A DNA stretch of 64,000 bases from Noviherbaspirillum saxi (GCF_003591035.1 NZ_QYUO01000001.1:1922001-1986000), one strand, 5' to 3'; positions 38,078 to 46,871 are shown, numbered from the stretch's first letter. The notes: generated by a model not told the origin, from the sequence alone. Translations and numbers: made by a program.

Positions 38078-39388
38078 TCAACCCCGGACGAGGCGCGGCA
38101 ACCAAAGGCTGATTTCCGGGAAGATGATGAGCAGTGCCAGAATGATCAGTTCGATCCCCAGGAACCACAGCAGACCGCGGAAAATTGTTGTCAATGGGAC
38201 GCTGTCCCGTACGACACCCTTGACCACGAAGGCCTGGATGCCAATCGGCGGGTGCATCAGCCCCAACAGGATCAGCTTGACGACCACCACGCCCAGCCAG
38301 ACCAGGTCGAGGCCCAGCGTGCGGCAGATCGGCACCAGGATGGGCAGGGTCAGCATCATGATCCCGATACCCTCAAGGAACATGCCAAGCACGATGTAGG
38401 TACCGGTGACAATCAGCATGAAAGTCGTTACGCTGGGCTGCCAGCTGGTGATCAGCTTTCCGAGCTCATGGGGCAAACCCGACACCGCCATGAACCGCGT
38501 GAAGAGGGCCGCACCGATCACGATGAAGAAGAGCGAGGCGGTCGTCAGTGCAGACTCGGACAGGCTCTCACGTAGCACTTTCCAAGTCATCTCTCCACGC
38601 ACGATTGCGATCAGGCACGCCAGCATCGCGCTGCCGGCAGCGGCTTCCGTCGAGGTCATTACGCCGCTGTATAGCGTACCGAAGATGCCGATGAAGAGGA
38701 CAGGCAAGGGCCAGGCGTCAAAGTTGGCGGCACGCCGCTCCGCAGCGGTGAAATCCTTTTCGCCGCGCGGGCCGAGACTGGGATTCAAGGTACAGCGAGT
38801 GACGATCATTACCGTGTAAAGCACAGCGGTCAACAGCCCGGGCACGACCCCGGCCATGAACAGATCGGTGACCGGCACTTCGGCATACCACGAGTAGATA
38901 ATGAACGCGATGCTCGGAGGAATGAGAGCGTCAATCGTTCCGGACGCCGCCACCACCGACGTCGCCAGCGATTTGTCGTAGCGGTACTTCAGCATCTCCG
39001 GAATCGCGATCTTGGACATTACCGCGGTGACGGCGACGCTCGATCCCGACACTGCGCCAAATGCCGTGCTGGCCCAGTTCGTGGCGACAGCCAGTCCGCC
39101 AGGCACCCACCAGAACCACATCCGGCAGACCTTGTAGACCGATGCGGTCATGCCGGAGTGGAAGGCGAACGCCCCCATCAGGAGGAACATCGGCACGGCC
39201 GACAACGTCCAGTTGGCAGCAAAATCATATGGCAATGTGCCCAACGAGCCCAAGGCCGCGTTCGCGCCACGGATCGCCGCCATGCCGCCGACGGATACGA
39301 GCGCAAGGCTGATGGCGATCGGCATGCGCAAAAGGAGGAGGACGAAAAGTACGCCGATGCCCCACATGCCAATTTCAAAGTTGCTCAT
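38078..39388 (-). CDS. dctM: TRAP transporter large permease DctM
   Basis: This is the ion-coupled large membrane subunit of a TRAP transporter. The 436-aa protein is highly hydrophobic with about 12 predicted membrane segments and the DctM signatures SGSSVAVTAVMSKIAIPEM, ASGTIDALIPPSIAFIIYSW and LGMFLEGIGIMMLTLPILVP. It overlaps dctQ by 4 nt, and dctP is just upstream, so a full transporter is encoded here. Confidence 0.95.
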   Translation of the reverse strand: MSNFEIGMWGIGVLFVLLLLRMPIAISLALVSVGGMAAIRGANAALGSLGTLPYDFAANWTLSAVPMFLLMGAFAFHSGMTASVYKVCRMWFWWVPGGLAVATNWASTAFGAVSGSSVAVTAVMSKIAIPEMLKYRYDKSLATSVVAASGTIDALIPPSIAFIIYSWYAEVPVTDLFMAGVVPGLLTAVLYTVMIVTRCTLNPSLGPRGEKDFTAAERRAANFDAWPLPVLFIGIFGTLYSGVMTSTEAAAGSAMLACLIAIVRGEMTWKVLRESLSESALTTASLFFIVIGAALFTRFMAVSGLPHELGKLITSWQPSVTTFMLIVTGTYIVLGMFLEGIGIMMLTLPILVPICRTLGLDLVWLGVVVVKLILLGLMHPPIGIQAFVVKGVVRDSVPLTTIFRGLLWFLGIELIILALLIIFPEISLWLPRLVRG

Positions 39389-39951
39389 ATTGCGTCCCCC
39401 TTCAAGCCCGGTGTAAAGGTTTCAAATTCAGGTTCAAGCCCGGTTTCAGGTTCCGTGTCGCTAAAGGCGGAACGCAAATCGGAGACCGCTTGTACGGCGA
39501 GATAAGCAGCCGCCAGTGCCGCGCCGGCCACGACCATCCAGCGCGCAGGCCAGATGGGAACCGGGTTCAACTCGGAAGGTGCGGTTTCGAAGATGAGTGT
39601 CTTTTCCAACGCATCCCAACCGGCGTACCAAGCCAGTACGGACATGAAGACGCAACCGACGATAGCAACCGTGCCGTCGAGGAACGCCAGTACTCTCTTG
39701 GGCAGCAGCTGGTTGAACACCTCTACGATGATCTGCTGCCGCTGGCGCTGCACCACGGCCATGGGCAGAAAGGCGACTGCGACCATGTAGATGTAGGTGA
39801 CGACCTCGAGTGTTCCGCCGATCGGACGGCTGAAGATCAGGCGCCCAAGGATGTCCGCACAGACGTGCAGCATCATCAGCAAGGTCGCTGTGCAACCGAG
39901 CACAAGCAGCAGCGACGAAATTCGGTCCATGAGACCAATGGTGAACTTCAT
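39385..39951 (-). CDS. dctQ: TRAP transporter small permease DctQ
   Basis: The 188-aa protein has the four membrane helices expected for DctQ and the pattern RPIGGTLEVVTYIYMVAVAF and QRQRQQIIVEVF seen in the family. It pairs with DctM (4-nt overlap) and lies 21 nt after dctP. The C-terminal 30 residues are a soluble acidic tail. Inner membrane. Confidence 0.93.
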   Translation of the reverse strand: MKFTIGLMDRISSLLLVLGCTATLLMMLHVCADILGRLIFSRPIGGTLEVVTYIYMVAVAFLPMAVVQRQRQQIIVEVFNQLLPKRVLAFLDGTVAIVGCVFMSVLAWYAGWDALEKTLIFETAPSELNPVPIWPARWMVVAGAALAAAYLAVQAVSDLRSAFSDTEPETGLEPEFETFTPGLKGDAI

Positions 39952-39972
39952 GACATGGCTCCTTCACTGATC

Positions 39973-41073
39973 TCATTTCAGCTTGGAGAAGATCTCGCGC
40001 CACAACGCTTCTTCGTACGCCTTGCGGTCACCCTTGGTTTCCGCATTGATCTTTTCCCACTTCGCGAGCTTCTCGAGGTAGGTTTTAACCAGAACGTCCG
40101 CGCGCTCCACCCCCTGTTTCTTGTAGCTGCTGATGATGCGCTCGATGTCGGCACTACGGAACGCCGCCACTTTCTCGGAGTAGCCGCGCACGGCCGGGCT
40201 GAACTTCACCCCCTTGCTTTCGGCAAACCGTCGTGCCTCCTGGCCGTCGGCAACGCCGTTTGCCGTGGCCTCGGCCACCAGGAATGGCAGGTTCCGGGAG
40301 ATCACCTGCTTCTGTTCAGCACTCAGTTTCTTCCAGAGCTCGGTGCTGGCGACGAACGGCATGCGGCCGGCGAAGTCATGGCCGGTAGGCTGTTCGATGA
40401 CAAACTTTGCCACGTCGGCGAGGCCATACTGCTTCAGCCAATCAACACCAGCGATAGCGCCCTCGATCTGGCCGCGTTGCATCGCCTCAAACACCTCCGA
40501 CGGTGCGGTCGCAGCCGGACTGGCCCCAAGCTGCTGAATGAATATCTGTGACGGTCCGACACCCCGGATGAGCTTGCCCTTGAGTTCACCGATGTCATTG
40601 ATCGGATTCCTGAGGATGGTGTAGAAAGGTGCGCTACCGGAAAACGAGAGTCCCTTGATCTTGTAACGCGATAGTTCGGCGTCGCACTCGGGGCAGTTCA
40701 ACAGCACCATCTCGTTCATCGCGGCTGCGCCTGACCAGGGATCGAGCGCCTGAGCGCCGAGCTGTACGAACAGACTCAGGGTCTTCAACTCACTGAAGAA
40801 GAAGGCAGGAAACAGTTGGCCCGCATCCACGAGGCCGTCCTTGATGCTGCCCAGCGTGCTGCGGTAGTTGACGACCTGGCCGTCGAAGCTGGCGTCGAAC
40901 TTCAATTGTCCGTTGGCCTGCGTTTCCACCCGCTTGAAGAACTGGACGTTGGCGCGCGAGTTCGCCTCATTGGTTGGCATCGCGCCGCCAAAGGCAATCT
41001 TGGTCTGGGCCGCAGCCGTGCCGGCTGCGACCAGTGCAGCAGTGATGACAAGCGATTTGATGATCCGATGCAT
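39973..41073 (-). CDS. dctP: TRAP transporter solute-binding protein DctP (operon copy)
   Basis: This is the periplasmic binding subunit of the DctPQM transporter. The 366-aa product has a signal peptide ending in AAAQ and is a near-twin of the orphan protein at 21415-22512; it has one extra residue (SPAVRGYSE against SPVRGYSD). The ATG at 41073 is set by that twin and by the shared ribosome site. An upstream extension in the same frame is not supported. The high similarity suggests the same ligand class or a recent gene duplication. Confidence 0.93.
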   Translation of the reverse strand: MHRIIKSLVITAALVAAGTAAAQTKIAFGGAMPTNEANSRANVQFFKRVETQANGQLKFDASFDGQVVNYRSTLGSIKDGLVDAGQLFPAFFFSELKTLSLFVQLGAQALDPWSGAAAMNEMVLLNCPECDAELSRYKIKGLSFSGSAPFYTILRNPINDIGELKGKLIRGVGPSQIFIQQLGASPAATAPSEVFEAMQRGQIEGAIAGVDWLKQYGLADVAKFVIEQPTGHDFAGRMPFVASTELWKKLSAEQKQVISRNLPFLVAEATANGVADGQEARRFAESKGVKFSPAVRGYSEKVAAFRSADIERIISSYKKQGVERADVLVKTYLEKLAKWEKINAETKGDRKAYEEALWREIFSKLK

Positions 41074-41128
41074 GAGATGTCTCCTTATTGAAATTTGTTG
41101 CGAATACGTGAGTAGCAGATAGAAGGCT

Positions 41129-42022
41129 TCAGCGCTCTGGCGCCGCCTTGATGCCAGCACGCGCAGCGATGCTGGCCGGATATGCCGGCAGCATCCGAGG
41201 CCCGTGGCCGTCGTCGATTGCCCGGCGCAGTTCTGCCAGTACGGTTTCGAATACCGGGCCGGCGGTGCCGGCACCGCGCGCAAGCTGCAGGTAATAGTCG
41301 ACGTCCTTGAAGGCCGTGGCGACGGTTACCTGCGGTCGCGATGCATCACCCTCGAGCAGCCACGGTGTCAACCCCTGCAGCACACGATTCTGTCCGCCAC
41401 TGCGCGCGATCATTGCCAATAGCGCCGGCATGTCGAGGCGTTGCTGCAATGCCGTCGCAATGACTTCGCTGACGACACCGAGAATGCCGAATCCGAGGCC
41501 GTTGTTGATGAGCTTCGCGGCGTGACCGCAGCCGATGCCGCCAAAGACCTGCAGCGACTCGCAGAATGCGGTGAGAAGCGGCCGTGCGCGCTCGATCGTC
41601 TCCGGCTCGCCACCAACCAGGCCAAGCAATTGACCGTTCATCGCCTCGGCCGGACCACCTGTCACCGGCGCGTCGACGAATGCATGGCCCTGCTGTTGCA
41701 GCCGCTTGGCGAAATCGCGCGAAGCATCGGGAAGCGAGGTCGAACAGTCGATCACCAGCAGCCCCCGCGCCGCGCCGGCGGCGCCGTCCGCGTCAAAGAG
41801 CACCGCCTCGACGGCCGCGGTGCCGGGCAAGCAGGTTATGACCGCATCGCTTTCACGCGCCAGCGCGGCCGGCGTCGCGAATTCACGCGCACCTGCGGCA
41901 ACCAGCTCGTCGATCACCTCCCGCTTGTGGTGCGCCACCACGCCCAGCGAGTGGCCTGCGGCGATCAGCCGATGTCCCATGCCTCGGCCCATGAGGCCGG
42001 CACCAATCAGTCCGACACGCAT
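41129..42022 (-). CDS. 3-hydroxyisobutyrate dehydrogenase-like NAD(P)-dependent oxidoreductase
   Basis: The 297-aa protein belongs to the beta-hydroxyacid dehydrogenase family: Rossmann motif VGLIGAGLMGRGMGHRL at the start, the substrate-binding DAPVTGGPAEAMNG (about residue 115) and catalytic Lys in GHAAKLINN (about residue 167). Relatives include tartronate semialdehyde reductase and 3-hydroxyisobutyrate dehydrogenase. The ATG at 42022 has an excellent ribosome site (GGAGGTGAC). It is the first recognisable gene of the operon downstream of operator 1 and just before dctP. Confidence 0.93.
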   Translation of the reverse strand: MRVGLIGAGLMGRGMGHRLIAAGHSLGVVAHHKREVIDELVAAGAREFATPAALARESDAVITCLPGTAAVEAVLFDADGAAGAARGLLVIDCSTSLPDASRDFAKRLQQQGHAFVDAPVTGGPAEAMNGQLLGLVGGEPETIERARPLLTAFCESLQVFGGIGCGHAAKLINNGLGFGILGVVSEVIATALQQRLDMPALLAMIARSGGQNRVLQGLTPWLLEGDASRPQVTVATAFKDVDYYLQLARGAGTAGPVFETVLAELRRAIDDGHGPRMLPAYPASIAARAGIKAAPER

Positions 42023-42171
42023 GTCACCTCCCATGGTGAGCACTGATCGTTCTGGATACAAGAGACGCGGACCCTGCTTTGCAAGGCAATAGCGCAAGCG
42101 TTTTGCTGGCGCCTGGAATGCGGATGGGGGGCGATCGGCGTGGAGAGGCCGCGCCGGGTGAATGCATGCAT
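42007..42171 (-). CDS. Possible 54-aa leader ORF before the dehydrogenase
   Basis: An ATG at 42171 with a strong ribosome site (AAAGGAGACAACC) opens a 54-codon frame that ends 16 nt inside the dehydrogenase gene. The peptide (MHAFTRRGLSTPIAP...) resembles nothing I recognise. It may be a leader for translational coupling or the remnant of a lost first gene. Confidence 0.3.
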   Translation of the reverse strand: MHAFTRRGLSTPIAPHPHSRRQQNACAIALQSRVRVSCIQNDQCSPWEVTCVSD

Positions 42172-42275
42172 GGTTGTCTCCTTTGCATTACGTTGTGAAT
42201 GCAATGTTCGATGTGATTTATCTGCGTACTCGCCGCAGAACGGTACTTTCGATTTGTGAACACACTCTAGCATTA

Positions 42276-42289
42276 TGGAATCGATTCCA
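42276..42289 (-). promoter_or_regulatory. LacI-family operator 1
   Basis: TGGAATCGATTCCA is a perfect 14-bp palindrome with the central CG typical of LacI-family operators. It sits between lacI copy 1 and the dehydrogenase-TRAP-catabolic operon, in the 407-nt gap 42023-42429. Read toward that operon it is ATTGTGGAATCGATTCCATAAT, whose end could be part of a -10 box, so repression by LacI is likely. Confidence 0.75.
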
Positions 42290-42429
42290 CAATAGGTTGG
42301 AAAAAATTTTTGGCCATATCGGTTCACACATAGAGATTTAAGCTGTTCACACGGGAGACGGAGCCGCTGGCGAGAGCAGGAAACGGGAATCGTTACCATA
42401 TTGTCCCGCCGACGACGGCGGCAGATGGG

Positions 42430-43461
42430 TTACTTCGCGCCCATCTGCAGCTCGGCCGGCGGCACGCACGAGCGGCGCAACACCAACTCGGTCGGGAATG
42501 TGACGGTGCGATAGGTGCCGGCACGGCCTTCGATGCGCTCGATCAGCAGCTCGGCGGCCGTGCGGCCGAGCTGCTTCAGATCCCAGCGAAGTGCCGTGAT
42601 CCCTGGCGCAGCGAATTGGGCCAGTGTCGTGTCGCCAATGCTGACGACCGATATGTCTTCCGGAATGCGCAAGCGGTTTGCCTCAATCGCCGACAACGTG
42701 CCCGCGAGCATCGCCGTGCCGAGCGTGACGATCGCAGTCGGGCGCGACGGCCTCGCCAGCTCCTGCAGCACGTCGCTGAACACGTGCGGCTGGGACAGGT
42801 CGACATGGTCGCTGACCTTCAGCACGGACGGCGGCAATCCGGCATCGCGTACGGCCGCCTCGGCGCCGGCGATGCGTTCGCGTCCCGGCCGCACCCTATG
42901 CGACGGCGTCTCGAGCAGGATGCTGCGATGGCCCAGACTGAGCAGGTACGACACTACCGCATACGCACCCTGGCGGTGATCGACACCGACACGGTCGCAC
43001 GAGAGGTTAATGTCGCGATCGAGCAGCACCAGCGGCACGCCGGAATCCTTCAGCACCGCGAGCACATCCTCGCGCGTGTCGTCGTCCAGCGTGACCAGCA
43101 GGCCGTCCATGCGGCGGCGGCGAAACATGTTCAACAAGTCAAGTTCACGCGAGCCGCTTTGGGAGTTGGCGACGACCATCAGGTAGCCCGCCTCCTGCAG
43201 GCGGGCCTCTGCTGCGCCGATGATCTCGGCGTACAGCGGGTTCGCCACGTCCGAGACCATGCATCCGATGGTCCGGCTGGATTGGACACGCAAGCTCTGG
43301 GCGAATGCGTTGGGTTCATAGCCCAGCTTGGCCACCGCCTCGGCGACGCGAGCGCGCAGTTCTTCGCTCGCGTAGCGGTCAGGGTTCAGGGCACGCGAAA
43401 CACTGCTCGACGACACTCCGGCGAGCTTCGCGACGTCGCCAATCTTTACCGGCTCCTTCAT
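42430..43461 (-). CDS. LacI-family transcriptional regulator (copy 1)
   Basis: The 343-aa repressor has the LacI helix-turn-helix (VKIGDVAKLAGVSSSSVSRA, residues 4-23), hinge helix (EPNAFAQSLRVQSSRTIG) and a periplasmic-binding-protein-like ligand domain. The ATG at 43461 fits the family start. By eye it differs from copy 2 (44518-45579) at about a dozen positions, plus a different C-terminal tail; the recognition helix differs by only one residue (SSSS/SASS), so both should bind the same operator type. It probably controls the downstream operon through operator 1. Confidence 0.94.
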   Translation of the reverse strand: MKEPVKIGDVAKLAGVSSSSVSRALNPDRYASEELRARVAEAVAKLGYEPNAFAQSLRVQSSRTIGCMVSDVANPLYAEIIGAAEARLQEAGYLMVVANSQSGSRELDLLNMFRRRRMDGLLVTLDDDTREDVLAVLKDSGVPLVLLDRDINLSCDRVGVDHRQGAYAVVSYLLSLGHRSILLETPSHRVRPGRERIAGAEAAVRDAGLPPSVLKVSDHVDLSQPHVFSDVLQELARPSRPTAIVTLGTAMLAGTLSAIEANRLRIPEDISVVSIGDTTLAQFAAPGITALRWDLKQLGRTAAELLIERIEGRAGTYRTVTFPTELVLRRSCVPPAELQMGAK

Positions 43462-43515
43462 GCACGAACGTGCAATGATGATCTGCAAAACATCGGTAGC
43501 GCCCCGAATCGACGA

Positions 43516-44298
43516 TCAGAGCGACAGGGCGCCGTCGACGACGAGCTCGATTCCCGACACGTATCTGGATTCGTCGGAAGCAAGGAAGAGCGCGGCATTG
43601 GCGATATCCCATGCCGTCGCCTGGCGCCCCATGGGGCAGGCCGCATTGCGCATCTCGCGGCCCTTGCGTGCTTCTTCCTCGTTTTTGAAAAGTGCTGCGG
43701 CATGGGGTGTATCGACCAACCCGGGCACGATCACGTTGCAGCGCACCTGGTGCTTGGCATACTGGCGCGCGACGACTCGCGTCATGTGATTCAGCGCCGC
43801 CTTCGAGGTGCTGTATGACAGGAACTGCATCGGGCTCCACCTGTGGCTGGCAATCGAGGAGATGTTGATGATAGAGCCACCGCCCTGCCGAATCATATGC
43901 GGGACCACCTCGCGACTGGCCAGCATTGCGCCCTTGAGGTTGATGGCGTGCACCCTGTCCCAGGATTCCTCAGTAACATCAATGAGCTCGCCAAACTCCT
44001 CAATACCCACATTGTAGTGAAGCACATCCACCCGGCCGAACCTTTGCAGGCAGTGATCCACCATTGCCTTGATCTGCTTCGCACTTTGAACTTCGGCTTG
44101 AAATGCTTCAGCTGCGCCACCGACCTCTTTTACACGGCGCACAGTTTCCCGCGCCGCATCAGTCGAACGATCCGCGCAAAGCACAGTGGCTCCTTCGCGA
44201 GCGAAAGTTACGGCACAGGAAGCACCGTTGCTGACGTCGCTACCGATAGAGCCGGCACCAACTACGATCGCGATCTTGTCCTTAAGTCGTTGTGTCAT
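43516..44298 (-). CDS. SDR-family oxidoreductase (second)
   Basis: The 260-aa SDR has an unusual nucleotide motif, GAGSIGSDVSNGASCAVTFA, longer than the usual TGxxxGxG but known in one SDR subgroup. The catalytic Ser, Tyr and Lys are in NISS and Y-S-T-S-K, and the end reads VSGIELVVDGALSL. LHYNVGIEE replaces the usual NAAG motif. The ribosome site is AAGGAGATG. It sits between operator 2 and lacI copy 1, so it should be LacI-controlled. Confidence 0.9.
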   Translation of the reverse strand: MTQRLKDKIAIVVGAGSIGSDVSNGASCAVTFAREGATVLCADRSTDAARETVRRVKEVGGAAEAFQAEVQSAKQIKAMVDHCLQRFGRVDVLHYNVGIEEFGELIDVTEESWDRVHAINLKGAMLASREVVPHMIRQGGGSIINISSIASHRWSPMQFLSYSTSKAALNHMTRVVARQYAKHQVRCNVIVPGLVDTPHAAALFKNEEEARKGREMRNAACPMGRQATAWDIANAALFLASDESRYVSGIELVVDGALSL

Positions 44299-44375
44299 GC
44301 GAACATCTCCTTATTTGATTTATTTGTGAACCTGCACAAGAATGCGCTTCGATATGTGAAGGAACTCTAACATGC

Positions 44376-44389
44376 TGAAATCGATTCCA
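44376..44389 (-). promoter_or_regulatory. LacI-family operator 2
   Basis: TGAAATCGATTCCA differs from operator 1 at one base. It lies 78 nt before the SDR start and just downstream of lacI copy 2. The flanks (CTCTAACATG...CCACAATAG) also match those of operator 1 (CTCTAGCATT...CCACAATAG), showing that operator and regulator were duplicated together. Confidence 0.7.
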
Positions 44390-44517
44390 CAATAGTATCC
44401 ACGGGGAATATCCAGAAGACACAGGTGAATAGCCGGACGAGCCCGAGGGGAGCGGGCCACAACAAGGCGAGAAAAGGGAATCGTTATCCGATGGTCGCGC
44501 CTGCGGCGGCGCGTCGA

Positions 44518-45579
44518 TTACTTGGCGGCGGCCGTCTGCACCGCCGGGCGCGCGCCCTTCGACGGCTTCGCGGCAGGCGGAACGCACGAGCGGCGCAACA
44601 CCAACTCGGTCGGGAATGTGATGGTGCGATAGGTGCCGGCACGTCCTTCGATGCGCTCGATCAGCAGTTCGGCGGCCGTGCGGCCGAACTGCTTCAGGTT
44701 CCAGCGAAGAGCCGTGATCCCTGGCGCAGCGAATTGGGCCAGTATCGTGTCGCCAATGCTGACGACCGATATGTCTTCCGGAATGCGCAAGTGGTTTGCC
44801 TCAATCGCCGACAACGTGCCCGCGAGCATTGCCGTGCCGAGCGTGACGATCGCAGTCGGGCGCGACGGCCTCGCCAGCTCCTGCAACACGTCGCTGAACA
44901 CGTGCGGCTGGGACAGGTCGACATGGTCGCTGACCTTCAGCACGGACGGCGGCAATCCGGCATCGTGTACGGCGGCCTCGGCGCCGGCGATGCGTTCGCG
45001 TCCCGGCCGCACCCTATGCGACGGCGTCTCGAGCAGGATGCTGCGATGGCCCAGACTGAGCAGGTACGACACTACCGCATACGCACCCTGCCGATGATCG
45101 ACGCTGACGCGGTCGCACGAGAGATTGACGTCGCGATCGAGCAGCACCAGCGGCACGCCGGAATCCTTCAGCACCGCGAGCACATCCTCGCGCGTGTCGT
45201 CGTCCAGCGTGACCAGCAAGCCGTCCATGCGGCGACGGCGAAACATGTTCAGCAAGTCAAGTTCACGCGAGCCGCTTTGGGAGTTGGCGACGACCATCAG
45301 GTAGCCCGCCTCCTGCAGGCGAGCCTCTGCTGCGACGATGATCTCGGCGTACAGCGGGTTCGCCACGTCCGAGACCATGCATCCGATGGTCCGGCTGGAC
45401 TGGACACGCAAGCTCTGGGCGAATGCGTTGGGTTCATAGCCCAGCTTGGCAACCGCCTCGGCGACGCGAGCGCGCAGTTCTTCGCTCGCGTAGCGGTCGG
45501 GGTTCAGGGCACGCGAAACACTGCTCGCCGACACTCCGGCGAGCTTCGCGACGTCGCTAATCTTTACTGGACCATTCAT
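44518..45579 (-). CDS. LacI-family transcriptional regulator (copy 2)
   Basis: The 353-aa paralogue of copy 1 has the same domain layout: helix-turn-helix (VKISDVAKLAGVSASSVSRA), hinge (SLRVQSSRTIG) and ligand domain. It differs mainly by scattered conservative changes and a 14-residue Lys/Ala-rich tail. Ligand-domain residues are almost identical, so both copies probably respond to the same molecule. It lies upstream of operator 2 and the second SDR. Confidence 0.94.
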   Translation of the reverse strand: MNGPVKISDVAKLAGVSASSVSRALNPDRYASEELRARVAEAVAKLGYEPNAFAQSLRVQSSRTIGCMVSDVANPLYAEIIVAAEARLQEAGYLMVVANSQSGSRELDLLNMFRRRRMDGLLVTLDDDTREDVLAVLKDSGVPLVLLDRDVNLSCDRVSVDHRQGAYAVVSYLLSLGHRSILLETPSHRVRPGRERIAGAEAAVHDAGLPPSVLKVSDHVDLSQPHVFSDVLQELARPSRPTAIVTLGTAMLAGTLSAIEANHLRIPEDISVVSIGDTILAQFAAPGITALRWNLKQFGRTAAELLIERIEGRAGTYRTITFPTELVLRRSCVPPAAKPSKGARPAVQTAAAK

Positions 45580-46250
45580 GCGCGCAGTATAGCATCCGCC
45601 ACCGAACGCAGCCCCACGCCCGTAGTAGCGGCGCAGGTGAGACCAAGCATGTTGATGTTGTACGACCCAATCGCTACCCGACTCATCATGCCTCCCATCT
45701 GGATTCTGATCCCGCCGGTGGATTGAGCGACGCCCGCGGTACGCTGGTACGCATCTTCACGGCTGAACTTGAATCCACAGCACTATGCCAGGCGTTGCAT
45801 CACGGAATACGAAAAGCAGGAAAACAAGCGACCCATCCTCGAGAACCGAGCATGGATTTCGCCGAGTTTGGGCTGTTTGTGACAGTCGCGACCGCGATGT
45901 GCGCGATAGGAATCTACTTGATGCTTTCGGCTTTGTCGGAGATACGCTGGGCGTGGGGCTGTTCGATCCTTCGCACAGTCAAGCGGTCATCACGACCTAC
46001 TACTTGTTCGGCTTCGCCAGCGTCCACAGAAATGTCTGAAGAACCCCTTTTCTGGTTTTGCCGCAGCACGCATCCCTCGGGCCTGCTCATCTATCATCTA
46101 TTTACACATGAATTAGATGCTTCATTGCATCATATTGTGGAATCGCTTCCATCATTTATGAGGATGGATAGCGCGGGCAGCATTTTGCGGTCGATCGGGG
46201 CCATAGCCGAACAGCGTTGGGAATGGCCCAGCAGCGACAGGCGGCACTAC
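45580..46250. other. Long upstream region of the HxlR gene with a frame-broken remnant
   Basis: About 670 nt between lacI copy 2 and the HxlR promoter. On the plus strand MDFAEFGLFVTVATAMCAIG (from 45852) looks like a membrane-protein start, and the neighbouring frame then reads AFGFVGDTLGVGLFDPSHSQ up to 46039, as if one gene had been broken by a frameshift. I cannot name the family. From about 46080 on the DNA is AT-richer, and an operator-like palindrome lies at 46138-46151. Confidence 0.35.
46138..46151 (+). promoter_or_regulatory. Third LacI operator-like site
   Basis: TGGAATCGCTTCCA differs from operator 1 at one central base. Read toward the downstream genes, its context ATTGTGGAATCG is identical to that of operator 1 and in the same orientation. 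It lies about 100 nt upstream of the HxlR promoter. Confidence 0.55.
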
Positions 46251-46279
46251 TTGACAGCAGTGACTATACTTTTTATAGT
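46251..46279 (+). promoter_or_regulatory. Sigma-70 promoter of the hxlR-molybdoenzyme operon
   Basis: TTGACA (46251-46256), a 17-nt spacer and TATAGT (46274-46279) form a near-consensus promoter. Transcription should begin near 46286, about 28 nt before the HxlR ATG at 46314. Confidence 0.75.
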
Positions 46280-46313
46280 TAATGAAGAAAATCATGATGC
46301 AAAATGGAATGAC

Positions 46314-46871
46314 ATGAAAAGAAGCGACTTGGCTGATAGATATTGCTCAATTGCGAGAGCTGGGGCCGCCTTAACCGATGGTTGGTCTTTCGTAATCTTG
46401 AAGGAGATATTTCTATCGAACACGAGATTTGATGGCCTTCAGATGCAAACCGGAATGTCACCGCGCTCATTGACCTTACGCCTGAATTCGCTTGTTGAAG
46501 CCGGGATACTTAATCGGGTCTCCTATCAGGAGTCACCGGTGCGCTACGAATACCGGCCAACCGTCAAGGGCATTGAACTGTGGCCCGCGTTGGTGGCATT
46601 GAAAGAATGGGGCGACAAATGGAGCGGTCCCTGGAAAGACGAAGATCCCCCACTGATCCTGCACCACAAAGCTTGCGGCCACAGACTAGAGCTCGGTTTC
46701 ATCTGCAAGGCCTGTAAAGAACCGGTGGACGCCTATTCGAGCAGAATCACCATGACTCCAGGCATGCGCGAAGAGCGCGATCAATTCACCGACAAGCATC
46801 GAAAGGCCGTGCGCACCAAGCGCTCGGAGGCAGCAAGAGCTCTCAATCACTCCGGAGAAGAATCACCATGA
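46314..46871 (+). CDS. HxlR-family winged-helix regulator
   Basis: The 185-aa protein has the HxlR winged helix (CSIARAGAALTDGWSFVILK, FDGLQMQTGMSPRSLTLRLN, VRYEYRPTVKGIELWPALVA; residues about 8-100) and a C-terminal zinc-ribbon-like segment (HHKACGHRLELGFICKACKE). The ATG at 46314 is chosen because a strong promoter ends just before it; the same frame is open far upstream but unlike the family. It overlaps the molybdopterin enzyme gene by 4 nt, so it is probably its direct regulator. HxlR proteins often sense reactive aldehydes or redox state. Confidence 0.85.
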   Translation: MKRSDLADRYCSIARAGAALTDGWSFVILKEIFLSNTRFDGLQMQTGMSPRSLTLRLNSLVEAGILNRVSYQESPVRYEYRPTVKGIELWPALVALKEWGDKWSGPWKDEDPPLILHHKACGHRLELGFICKACKEPVDAYSSRITMTPGMREERDQFTDKHRKAVRTKRSEAARALNHSGEESP

